This document shows positions 1 to 9,420 of a stretch of DNA of 64,000 nt, piece by piece (position 1 is the first letter of the stretch; each line of letters begins with the position of its first letter). Source of the stretch: Papaver somniferum (lineage: Eukaryota; Streptophyta; Magnoliopsida; Ranunculales; Papaveraceae); the NCBI RefSeq assembly GCF_003573695.1, contig NC_039358.1, positions 195,698,150-195,762,149 of the forward strand. Direction: 5' to 3'. The position numbers and the translations under genes are program-made. The notes under the pieces were generated by a model. It was not told the DNA's origin, did not search any database, and saw nothing but the letters and a program-made list of their open reading frames with translations.

Positions 1-1342
1 CAGAGTTAATATGTTCTAAGGCAATACGTCTAGTAAAAATTGCATTTCTATGTACGTTGATTCAAGAAAATATGAAGGAAGTCAAATTTCACAATAGAAG
101 AAGGTTGAAAGACCAAGCAGAACTAATCCAAATCCTGACAAATTTCATCAATCTTGAATCAGATAGAAACACAAAGCCAACACAAAAGGAAAGAGTTCAT
201 AAAAATGTTAAATTTTATATATGTTAACTGAAAAAAGTCTACACACTTCGTTATAAGTCGGAAGTTGAATTCTGAGACTAAATTTTAAACTAGATAAATT
301 CATCTTTAACAGAAAAGTTTGAAAAATATATTGTAATTACAATTAATATTTTCTAAGGTAATACCTCTAATAAAAATTTCATTTCTATGTACGTTGATTC
401 AAGAAAATATCAAGGAAGTCAAATTTCACAATAGAAGAAAGATGAAATATCATGCAGAACTAATCCAAATCCTAACGAATTTCATCTATCTTGAATCAAA
501 TAGAAAGACAAAGCCAACAGAAAAAGAAAGAGTTCATAAATATGTTGAATTTTATATACGTTAACTCAAAATAGTCTACACACTTCGTTATAAGTCGGAA
601 ATTGATTTCTGAGGCTAAATTGTAAAGTAAATAAACTCATCTTTAACATAAAAGTTTGAAAAATGTATTGTAATCAGAGTTAATATGTTCTAAGGCAATA
701 CGTCTAGTAAAAATTGCATTTCTATGTACGTTGATTCAAGAAAATATGAAGGAAGTCAAATTTCACAATAGAAGAAGGTTGAAAGACCAAGCAGAACTAA
801 TCCAAATCCTGACAAATTTCATCAATCTTGAATCAGATAGAAACACAAAGCCAACACAAAAGGAAAGAGTTCATAAAAATGTTAAATTTTATATATGTTA
901 ACTGAAAAAAGTCTACACACTTCGTTATAAGTCGGAAGTTGATTTTTGAGACTAAATTGTAAACTAGATAAATTCATCTTTAACAGAAAAAGTTTGAAAA
1001 ATATATTGTAATTACTATTAATATGTTCTAAGGTAATACCTCTAATAAAAATTTCATTTCTATGTACGTTGATTCAAGAAAATATCAAGGAAGTCAAATT
1101 TCACAATAGATGAAAGATGAAAGGCCAAGCAGAACTAATCCAAATCCTGACAAATTTCATCTATCTTGAATCAGATAGAAAGACAAAGCAAACATAAAAA
1201 GAAAGAGTTCATAAAAATGTTTAATTTTTTATACGTTAACTCAAAAAAGTCTACACATTTCGTTATAAGTCGGAAATCGATTTTTGAGACTAAATTGTAA
1301 ACTAGATAAACTCATATTTAACAGAAAAAGTTTGAAAAATGT

Positions 1343-1356
1343 ATTGTAATTACAAT
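1343..1356. other. Example of the perfect 14-bp palindrome in satellite monomers
   Basis: ATTGTAATTACAAT is its own reverse complement. It lies just before the TTAATATGTTCTAAGG landmark of the monomer and recurs in most monomers of the later blocks. B-type monomers in S1 (ATTGTAATTACTAT), and A-type monomers reading TGTAATCAGA, have lost the symmetry. It could be a protein-binding dyad or may form a small cruciform. Its function is unknown. Confidence 0.85.
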
Positions 1357-4017
1357 TAATATGTTCTAAGGCAATACGTCTAGTAAAAATTGCATTTCTA
1401 TGTTCGTTGATTCAAGAAAATATGAAGGAAGTCAAATTTCACAATAGAAGAAAGATGAAAGGCCATGTAGAACTAATCCAAATCCTAACATATTTCAGCT
1501 ATCTTGAATCAAATAGAAATACAAAGCCAACACAAAAAGAAAGAGTTCATAAAAATGTTGAATTTTATAATTGGAAAATAATTTTTGAGACTAAATTGTA
1601 AACTAGATAAATTCATCTTTAACAGAAAAAGTTTAAAAAATATATTGTAATTACTATTAATATGTTCTAAGGTAATACCTCTAATAAAAATTTCATTTAT
1701 ATGTACGTTGATTCAAGAAAATATCAAGGAAGTCAAATTTCACAATAGATGAAAGATGAAAGGCCAAGCAGAACTAATCCAAATCCTGACAAATTTCATC
1801 TATCTTGAATCAGATAGAAAGACAAAGCCAACATAAAAAGAAAGAGTTCATTAAAATGTTGAATTTTATATATGTTAACTCAAAATAGTCTACGCACTTC
1901 GTTATAAGTCGAAAATTGATTTCTGAGACTAAATTGTAAATTAAATAAACTCATCTTTAAATGAAAAGTTTGAAAAATGTATTGTAATCAGAATTAATAT
2001 GTTCTTAGGAAATCGTCTAGTAAAAATTGCATTTCTATGTACGTTGATTCAAGAAAATATGAAGGAAGTCAAATTTCACAATAGAAGAAAGATGAAAGGC
2101 CATGTAGAACTAATCCAAATCCTAACATATTTCATCTATCTTGAATGAAATAAAAAGACAAAGCCAACATAAAAAGAAAGAGTTCATAAAAATGTTGAAT
2201 TTTATAATCGGAAGTTGATTTTTGAGACTAAATTGTAAACTGGATAAATTCATCTTTAACAGAAAAAGTTTGAAAAATATATTGTAATTACTATTAATAT
2301 GTTCTAAGGTAATACCTCTAATAAAAATTTCATTTCTATGTACGTTGATTTAAGAAAATATCAAGGAATTCAAATTTCACAATAGATGAAAGATGAAAGG
2401 CCAAGCAGAACTAATCCAAATCCTGACAAATTTCATCTATCTTGAATCAGATAGAAAGACAAAGCCAACATAAAAAGAAAGAGTTCATTAAAATGTTGAA
2501 TTTTATATTCGTTAACTCGAAATAGTCTACGCACTTCGTTATAAGTCGAAAATTGATTTCTGAGACTAAATTGTAAATTAAATAAACTCATCTTTAAATA
2601 AAAAGTTTGAAAAATGTATTGTAATCAGAATTAATATGTTCTAAGTCAATACGTCTAGTAAAAATTGCATTTCTATGTACGTTGATTCAAGAAAATATGA
2701 AGGAAGTCAAATTTCACAATACAAGAAAGATGAAAGGCCATGTAGAACTAATCCAAATCCTAACATATTTCATCTATCTTGAATGAAATAAAAAGACAAA
2801 GCCAACATAAAAAGAAAGAGTTCATAAAAATGTTGAATTTTATAATTGGAAGTTGATTTTTGAGACTAAATTGTAAACTAGATAAATTCATCTTTAACAG
2901 AAAAAGTTTGAAAAATATATTGTAATTACTATTAATATGTTCTAAGGTAATACCTCTAATAAAAATTTCATTTCTATGTACGTTGATTTAAGAAAATATC
3001 AAGGAAGTCAAATTTCACAATAGATGAAAGATGAAAGGCCAAGCAGAACTAATCCAAATCCTGACAAATTTCATCTATCTTGAATCAGATAGAAAGACAA
3101 AGCCAACATAAAAAGAAAGAGTTCATAAAAATGTTGAATTTTATATACGTTAACTCAAAATAGTCTACGCACTTCGTTATAAGTCGGAAGTTGATTTTTG
3201 AGACTAAATTGTAAACTAGATAAATTCATCTTTAACAGAAAAAGTTTGAAAAATATATTGTAATTACTATTAATATGTTCTAAGGTAATACCTCTAATAA
3301 AAATTTCATTTCTATGTACGTTGATTCAAGAAAATATCAAGGAAGTCAAATTTCACAATAGATGAAAGATGAAAGGCCAAGCAGAACTAATCCAAATCCT
3401 GACAAATTTCATCTATCTTGAATCGTATAGAAAGACAAATCCAACTTAAAAAGAAAGAGTTCATAAAAATGTTTAATTTTTTATATGTTAACTCAAAAAA
3501 GTCTACACATTTCGTTATAAGTCGGAAATCGATTTCTGAGACTAAATTGTAAACTAGATAAACTCATCTTTAACAATAAAAGTTTGAAAAATGTATTGTA
3601 ATTATAATTAATATGTTATAAGGCAATACGTCTAGTAAAAATTGCATTTCTATGTACGTTGATTCAAGAAAATATGAAGGAAGTCAAATTTCACAATAGA
3701 AGAAAGATGAAAGGCCATGTAGAACTAGTCCAAATCCTAACATATTTCATCTATCTTGAATCAAATAGAAAGACATATCCAACACAAAAATAAAGAGTTC
3801 ATAAAAATGTTGAATTTTATATACGTTAACTCAAAATAGTCTACACACTTCGTTATAATCGGAAGTTGATTTTTGAGACTAAATTGTAAACTAGATAAAT
3901 TCATCTTTAACTGAAAAAGTTTGAAAAATATATTGTAATTACTATTAATATGTTCTAAGGTAATACCTCTAATAAAAATTTCATTTCTATGTACGTTGAT
4001 TCAAGAAAATATCAAGG

Positions 4018-4030
4018 AAGTCAAATTTCA
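4018..4030. repeat. LINE-A target-site duplication, left copy
   Basis: AAGTCAAATTTCA directly precedes the T-run (poly(A) on the minus strand) of LINE-A. It recurs at 11176-11188 beyond the element's 5' end. The sequence belongs to the satellite monomer. Confidence 0.85.
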
Positions 4031-4096
4031 TTTTTTTTTGTAAGTCCAAAATTGTATTAATGAATATCAAAAAATAACAAGAAGTTTACAAGATAA

Positions 4097-4113
4097 GAGG
4101 TTTAGAAAACCCC
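4097..4113 (-). other. 3'-terminal hairpin of LINE-A
   Basis: In the sense direction it reads GGGGTT-TTCTA-AACCTC, a 6-bp stem with a 5-nt loop and one G-U pair. It lies about 60 nt upstream of the poly(A). The same 6+5+6 layout occurs in LINE-B, C and D. In several LINE systems a 3' stem-loop is what the reverse transcriptase recognises, and that role is inferred here. Confidence 0.6.
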
Positions 4114-4910
4114 AAAAACTCACAAACTAATTAAATCTATAATATGGAAATTTGGATATTCTAAAGAACTAACAAAATAAGGTCTCTCATCATAGTTCAT
4201 CCCTTCACCATTACCAAGTAAACATCCTCTTTTTGCCATAGAGTCTGCTGCAAAATTTGCTTCACGGTATGTGTGCATAAATCTAATAGAGTCATAATTC
4301 TCCTGAATACTTCTCCAACGCTGCTTTGCAAACCATGGAATATTATTATGAGAGAAAGCCATAATAGCTCCAATTGAATCTGAGTGCACCAACACCTTTC
4401 TAATCTCCCACTTTTGGGCCCATTCCAAACCAACAATCACACCATATAACTCAGCCAAGAAATTATTTGTGCAACCTAGACCAATGCTCATAGCACCAAT
4501 GAAGTTGCTGTCATGATCTCGGGCTACAACTCCATCCCCAGCAATCCCCGGATTCCCTTTCGAAGCACCATCACAACACAAAAGAAGTTCATCTCTATTT
4601 GGAGGGTACCAAAAACACTCAATAGGTTGAGTATTCTTCACTTTCCTATGCTTAACACGGAAGTAGTTCAGAATTTCCAAGTCTTCAGCAGTGTTATACA
4701 TAAAACTCTTCAAACGCATAGAGTATTCATGAATCTGATGAAAAACTCTTTGCTTGAAAAAATGAATGCTTATGCTTTTGTTTTCAAAATACTCCAGATT
4801 TCTAGCATGCCACAGTTCAGCTCGAACAACTAGGATTGATAACAGCCAAAGATCTTTGATAATTCTACTTCTTCCTTTTGAAACTTTGTAAGCATCAACA
4901 ATATTAAAAT

Positions 4911-4923
4911 GAGGTTGAAGAGA
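4911..4923. repeat. NA-1 target-site duplication, left copy
   Basis: GAGGTTGAAGAGA is part of LINE-A ORF2. It is duplicated without mismatch at 6110-6122, on the other side of NA-1. Confidence 0.95.
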
Positions 4924-5055
4924 CAAGAGTCCGTGCAAACTAGGAAAGCTCAGCAAGAGTCTGTACAAACTGGGAAAGCTCAGCAAGAATCCGTGCAAAC
5001 TAGGGAAGCTCAGCCAATTTTGGGAGATCAGTCCGTGCAAACTCTTAAAGCCCAG
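4924..5055 (+). repeat. 30-bp coding minisatellite in NA-1 ORF1
   Basis: Three near-identical 30-bp units lie at 4924-4953, 4954-4983 and 4984-5013. A spacer and a partial unit (5032-5055) follow. Each unit encodes QESVQT[R/G][K/E]AQ. They sit where other ORF1 copies in the window have a Ser/Val/Thr/Gln-rich linker, so repeat-length change in this linker is likely. Confidence 0.9.
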
Positions 5056-5934
5056 CAAGAGTTCGTGTCTAAAAAGAATTTGGAAGATATTCCAAATATT
5101 CAGTATGATTCTGCGTTTATAACAAACTCAGTTATGGAAACAAATTCCGTGTTCAAGCAAAATCCTGAAAAGGGTACTACCAGTTCTAAAGAGGATTGGA
5201 AAATAGTTATGGGTAAGAACTCCCCTAATAAACGTACATCTTTTAAATTTAAATCTTTTGATACTCCTTTGGTGGATGAGCTTTTTCAAGCTGAACTTGT
5301 GGTGAATAACAAGTATGGTGCCCTAGCTTCAGAGTTAGGTCTTACTAATGATTCTAGTGAGTTTTTGGTGGAGGAGGAACAAGATGATTCTAGTGACTCG
5401 GACAATAGTATGGGTTCGAAAGATTGGGGTGAAGTTGTTGCAGATATTCTAGCCAGGAAGCAAGCTAGAAAGGCCAAGCAAGCTGCCAAGATCATGGCTA
5501 TGAATTCAAAGTGTAATGAGGACAGTCCAAGCCGTGAGCATAACAAGGACATTCAAGCAGGGTTGGAGGAAAATGTTTTTGATCTAGATAATATTTTGTC
5601 TACAGAGGAACTAGATGAGGCAAGTACTATTCAACTTGATGAAGTGCGTACTAAATTCATTAGAGATCCATCCTTTCGACGAGACTATTTAGAGGAAAAA
5701 AAGAAGAAAATGGATAAAATGTCAACAAAAAAGAATGTTCAATCTCCTATTAAGCTTGTTCCAGGTGGTAATTATGCTTCAGATGAAAATGAACAGGATT
5801 ATGACAATGATGAAACTTATGATGATTATGAAGATGAATTCAAGGGGCACTATGATTTGACTAAAATAATTGATGATCTCATTCCCAAGAAGAGGAATTT
5901 TAGAGTTGGAAATAAGGGGAGAAAACGTTATTAG
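4924..5934 (+). CDS. NA-1 ORF1 C-terminal fragment (no native start)
   Basis: The frame is open from before the insertion point to TAG at 5932-5934, about 336 codons within the element. The ATG at 4909 lies in LINE-A target sequence and is not a native start. The fragment begins with decapeptide repeats (QESVQTRKAQ type). An acidic, low-complexity middle follows. Its C-terminus carries PIKLVPGGNYASDE, an acidic Asp/Tyr stretch and a basic tail, LIPKKRNFRVGNKGRKRY. NA-2 has the same signature (PIKLVPGGNYASDE, and a PKKKNFKVGKGRKRC tail). The N-terminal RNA-binding region and zinc knuckle are missing through 5' truncation. The part present has no internal stop, which suggests a recent insertion. 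It is probably not expressed, since no promoter of its own is visible. Confidence 0.8.
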   Translation, partial: QESVQTRKAQQESVQTGKAQQESVQTREAQPILGDQSVQTLKAQQEFVSKKNLEDIPNIQYDSAFITNSVMETNSVFKQNPEKGTTSSKEDWKIVMGKNSPNKRTSFKFKSFDTPLVDELFQAELVVNNKYGALASELGLTNDSSEFLVEEEQDDSSDSDNSMGSKDWGEVVADILARKQARKAKQAAKIMAMNSKCNEDSPSREHNKDIQAGLEENVFDLDNILSTEELDEASTIQLDEVRTKFIRDPSFRRDYLEEKKKKMDKMSTKKNVQSPIKLVPGGNYASDENEQDYDNDETYDDYEDEFKGHYDLTKIIDDLIPKKRNFRVGNKGRKRY

Positions 5935-6109
5935 TTTTCTTCTTTATGCTATTTTTTAGTGCTTAAGAGTTTATTTTATGCGTTTTTTAGAGTTCTTTGC
6001 CCCTTTGGTTTATGGGGGTATGGAGGCCTAGCGCCTCCCATTTTGTAATTCTTGTAATTACGTTTTTTTGCTTTAATAAACCATTTTGACCTAGCAAAAA
6101 AAAAAAAAA
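5935..6109 (+). other. NA-1 3' UTR with hairpin and poly(A)
   Basis: This non-coding tail holds an inverted repeat at 6020-6041 (ATGGAGGC, loop CTAGC, GCCTCCCAT with one bulged base). It then has TTTAATAAACC and GACCTAGC followed by 14 A. NA-2 has the homologous tail. The last 26 or so nt also resemble the LINE-B end (CTTTAATACAATTTATTGAC, then TTATCA). Confidence 0.85.
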
Positions 6110-6122
6110 GAGGTTGAAGAGA
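6110..6122. repeat. NA-1 target-site duplication, right copy
   Basis: GAGGTTGAAGAGA follows the NA-1 poly(A) and matches 4911-4923 exactly. Confidence 0.95.
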
Positions 6123-9100
6123 GAAAATACCTGCAATCCACTCCCAAACTTGTGTTGCATAAGAACAAGTCTACAAAATATGATATAAGGATTCCTCTTC
6201 ACACTTACACAAGTAACATCTATTAGCCAATTCCACTTTAAACCTACTTCTGATCTTGTCAGAAGTTGCGCAAGCTTCTTGGCAGAGTTTCCAGTTTTGT
6301 GCAGCAAGTTTAGGGTGATTAGACTTCCTCCATAGCAAGCCAAAATCCTCCAAAACTGTATACTTCTTCCTAATAAGCTCCTTGGCTGATTTAACCATGA
6401 AAACCCCATGTAAATCATGCATCCAGACCCTGCAGTCAGCTCCTCCACGTAAAACTGGCAGATTTGAGGCTTCAACACCAGCACTCATCAACACCTGACC
6501 GTGAACTCCATGAAGATGCAAAGCATTATCAATAAGAATATCACTCACCTTGGTAGAAAAATCCTGTTCATAGTTTCCTAATATATCAGCAATGCTTTGA
6601 GTACCATACCAAACATCATAATAAAGAGATGTTGATCTTCCATCACCAAGAAGAACTTTAGTGTTTTTATCAACCAGATTCTGAACTACTTTAATCCCTG
6701 GAAATATAGAGGATTTAACACCATAACGCTTCAATCTCCCACAAGTATAAGTATATTTCACCCATAAGAAACGCGCCCATTTTTTTGAGAAGAATGAATA
6801 CTCCACCACAACTTCATAAGCATAGCTCTATTGGTGATTTCCATGCTCGTAATACCTAAGCCACCTTCTTTCAAAGGACAACAAACTTTAGGAAAACCAA
6901 CAACAAATTTTCTAGCTATCTACGCATCACCAGACCAAAGGAAGTTACGAATCACTCTTTCAGCTTGTTGAATGAACTTCTTAGGCCATTTATAGACATC
7001 CATGTTGTGAATGGTGTAACTAGAAATCACTGAGTTAATTAGAAAAATTCTATCTTGAAAAGAAAGAAGTTTACCTTTCCAAACAGCAAGTTGATTTTTG
7101 ATTTTATCAATAACATTGCTTATGTGACGATATCGAACTGCACCAGGCATAATTTGCACACCCAAGTATCTATCAGGGAAAGTAATAACACTCATATCAA
7201 GTAAATCAGTGATAGTTCTGCATCTACTCAACGAACCTCCACCATAACATACCTTACTTTTATGACGACAAACAGATTGACCAGAGGCCGCTTGATATTT
7301 TCCAAGCAAAACAAGAAGGTTATTCAAGCTCTTCCTGTTGCCCTTACAAAAGATCATAATGTCATCAGCAAAGAAGAGATGAGTGGGAGAAATACCTCTT
7401 TTAGAGAGCATAGGAGTTATCTTCTTTTCTAGAAAAAGCTTGGTAAGATTTCTACTGAGCACATCTTCAATTAGGACAAAAATCAGAGGAGATAAGGGGT
7501 CACCTTGTCTTAGACCTCTATTAATCTTGAAGAATCCTTCTGGGTTACCATTTAGTAGAATAGAAATACGCGCCGAGTTCAGAATTGAAAGAATCCAAGA
7601 GCACCAATTGTCAGAAAAACCATACCTCCGAAAGACCTCCAAGACAAAAGACCAGCTAACCGTATCAAAAGCTTGAGTAATATCAAGCTTGAGACCAGCA
7701 TTGCCATCCTTACGTTTTGTCTTAAGATCATTAACCATTTCTGAAGCAACACTTATGTTTTCATGAATGTTACGCCCCTTCATAAACGCAACTTGCTCTT
7801 CTGAAACAAGATTATCAAGGACACTACCAAGTCTAGTAGCTAGGATCTTAGTGAAAATTTTAAAGAAAAAATTACTAAGACCAATAGGCCGAAAATTATT
7901 AAGAGTGTTTGCTCCTTTTACCTTGGCAAGTAAAATCAAGAGACTAGAATTAGTACCTTGAGGAATAACCTTCTCTGTCCAGCAATAAATGATAGCATTA
8001 TAGATGTCTTGCTGAATTATCTCCCAACAATGTCTATAGAAACAACCAGAGAAACCATCAGGGCCAGGCGCACTGTCAGCTCCAAGATTAAAAACCGCCT
8101 CTTTAATTTCATCTAGATTCGGAATTGCATCCATTCTTTGACTGTCTTCAACAGAAATAATGTTGTGCTCATACTCAAACAGATCTTCCTCTATAGGCAG
8201 GTCTGAACCATTAAATTTAGCCTCATAAAAAGACACAACATGGTCTCGAATTTGTTCAAAATCTGTTAGAACATTCCCATTACCATCTACCACTTCAGAA
8301 ATCATATTGTTGCTCCTACGAGTTCTAATATTGGCATGAAAGAAAGAAGTATTACTTGCACCCTCCAACAACCATTTACTTCTTGATTTTTGTTTTAACA
8401 TAATGGCTTGTTGAGCTCTAATGTCTTGGAGAGTAATTGACGCATCTTTGGCAGCATTAAGCTTGCTAACATCCTCAGGATCTTCATCAGAAATACGAAG
8501 AGCAACTTCTAAAGTCAGTTTAGCTTGCTTAAACCTAGCATGAACATTACCAAAAACCCTCATATTCCATTCTTTTAGACCATTCTTCAATCGCTTAAGC
8601 TTGAAGGGAAAGATAAAAGCCGGAGAACCTAAAACAGGAGCATTCCAGTTCTCCCTAACCAAACTCATGAAATCATTATGCACAAACCACATCTTTTGAA
8701 ACCTGAAAGGAGCTCTTTTTGGCCTCAAAAAAGTAATAGGAAAACCAATAATTGCAGAGTGATCGGATACTTCCCTAGGGAGAGCCTTACATCTCCAGTT
8801 CTCAAATTTATTCAGCCAAGCTTCATTAATCAAGGCTCTATCCAATTTACAAAGAATTCTTCTTACACCTGATTGACCATTAGCCCAAGTGAATTTAGAA
8901 CCCAAGGAGTCTGCTTCAAAGAGATCATTATCATCCATCCAATCAGCAAATTCATTGATGACAGAAGTTCTAGGCTCACGCCCTCCTCTTTTTTCCTCAT
9001 TACGTAAGACACAGTTGAAATCTCCCATGACTAACCAAGGAGTTGTACAATCACGAGAAGACAGTTGCTGCCATAAGTTTCTTCTAGTGACTTGAATACA

Positions 9101-9415
9101 ACTTGCGTGAATGAAAGAGATCATAACACCATCAACTTCAATTGTAACAGCTTGTTTGCTAGAGTTTATTACATTAGGCATTACCATCTCCTCAGACCAA
9201 AAGATCCAAATATTCCCTTTCAACCTCCCAACAGAATTATGAATAATGTTTCTCATATAACCAGAAATATGTAAACCTTGCACAAATTTATCAGAACAAT
9301 AAACCTTAGGTTCTGCAATGCAGAATATATCAGGCTTAAATTCTTTAATTAACTCCTTCAGCTTGTCTCTGGCTGCCTCACGAGCAACTCCATTGATGTT
9401 CCAGAAGAGAACACG

Positions 9416-9420
9416 CATTA
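9416..9420 (-). promoter_or_regulatory. TAATG stop/start overlap between LINE-A ORF1 and ORF2
   Basis: In sense direction the ORF1 stop TAA (9420-9418) shares its last A with the ORF2 ATG (9418-9416). LINE-B has the same TAATG and LINE-D has TGATG. UAAUG coupling by termination-reinitiation is known for the silkworm LINE SART1. A similar mechanism is inferred here. Confidence 0.8.

Larger units (their letters stand above)
1..4030 (+). repeat. Satellite block S1, about 338-bp monomers, alternating A/B types
   Basis: This is tandem AT-rich satellite. The landmark TTAATATG/TTTTCTAAGG recurs at about 7, 343, 680, 1018, 1356 and 1657, giving a period of 337-338 bp with one 301-bp step. Two monomer types alternate. 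Type A reads GGCAATACGTCTAGTAAAAA and later ATATGAAGG. Type B reads GGTAATACCTCTAATAAAAA and later ATATCAAGG. The A-B pair makes a dimeric unit of about 675 bp. Several A monomers lack about 37 bp (near 1566, 2213 and 2850). No gene is present; short ORFs here are chance readings of the repeat. The block ends where LINE-A inserted. Confidence 0.95.
4924..6109 (+). mobile_element. NA-1, 5'-truncated ORF1-only retroelement nested in LINE-A
   Basis: This 1.19-kb insertion runs opposite to LINE-A, is bounded by a perfect 13-bp duplication and ends in a poly(A) run. It holds only the C-terminal part of an ORF1-like protein and then a 3' UTR. There is no trace of ORF2. The 3' UTR matches that of NA-2: a CCCTTTGGTTTATGGGGG segment, a GC-rich hairpin, TTTAATAAACCATTTTGACC and then TAGC plus A-run. 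Two independent insertions with the same ORF1-to-3' UTR structure show a real non-autonomous family, not a one-off deletion. The 5' end is truncated inside a 30-bp repeat. Confidence 0.9.
4120..9418 (-). pseudogene. LINE-A ORF2: endonuclease, reverse transcriptase, zf-RVT, RNase H (broken)
   Basis: ORF2 would nick target DNA and reverse-transcribe the element RNA. The start is the ATG at 9418-9416 (MRVLFWN), which overlaps the ORF1 stop. The endonuclease motifs AEPK, VMGDFNCVL and SDHSA are visible in about the first 230 residues. RT motifs follow: QAFDTVSW, RGLRQGDPLSPL and FFADDIMIF. A zf-RVT type CYLCKCEEESLYH lies near 6180-6230. RNase H begins at LLLCCDGASKGNPG, near 4560, and continues through ELYGV, HSDS and EANFAAD, ending at 4120. 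Breaks: a TAG at about 6920, a frameshift near an A-run at about 6788, a Trp-to-stop TAG at 6171, and the NA-1 insertion at 4924-6109 between zf-RVT and RNase H. Residues encoded upstream of 4923 in the last frame belong to NA-1 antisense, not to ORF2. It is non-functional as it stands. Confidence 0.92.

Noticed and set aside
1407..1601. Recurrent ORFs of about 60-110 codons reading IQENMKEVKFHNRR in many monomers (also near 12839, 44559, 56809, 58089, 60699 and minus 62915)
   Set aside because: They are the same frame of the satellite monomer. About half the monomers carry TAA (CCAACATAAAAAG), the composition simply follows AT-rich DNA, and there is no start context or domain. Treated as non-coding.
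4513..4833. Plus-strand ORF of about 106 codons opposite the LINE-A RNase H
   Set aside because: It is the antisense reading of conserved ORF2 coding sequence. Similar antisense ORFs recur over the other LINEs because coding regions are stop-poor on both strands.
4909..4923. ATG at 4909 as start of the NA-1 ORF
   Set aside because: It lies in LINE-A target sequence, upstream of the insertion boundary defined by the 13-bp duplication, so it is accidental.
4120..4923. RNase H domain as evidence for an LTR retrotransposon or pararetrovirus
   Set aside because: It is continuous with an L1-type endonuclease and RT, with poly(A) tails and target duplications of variable length. No protease, integrase or LTR is seen.
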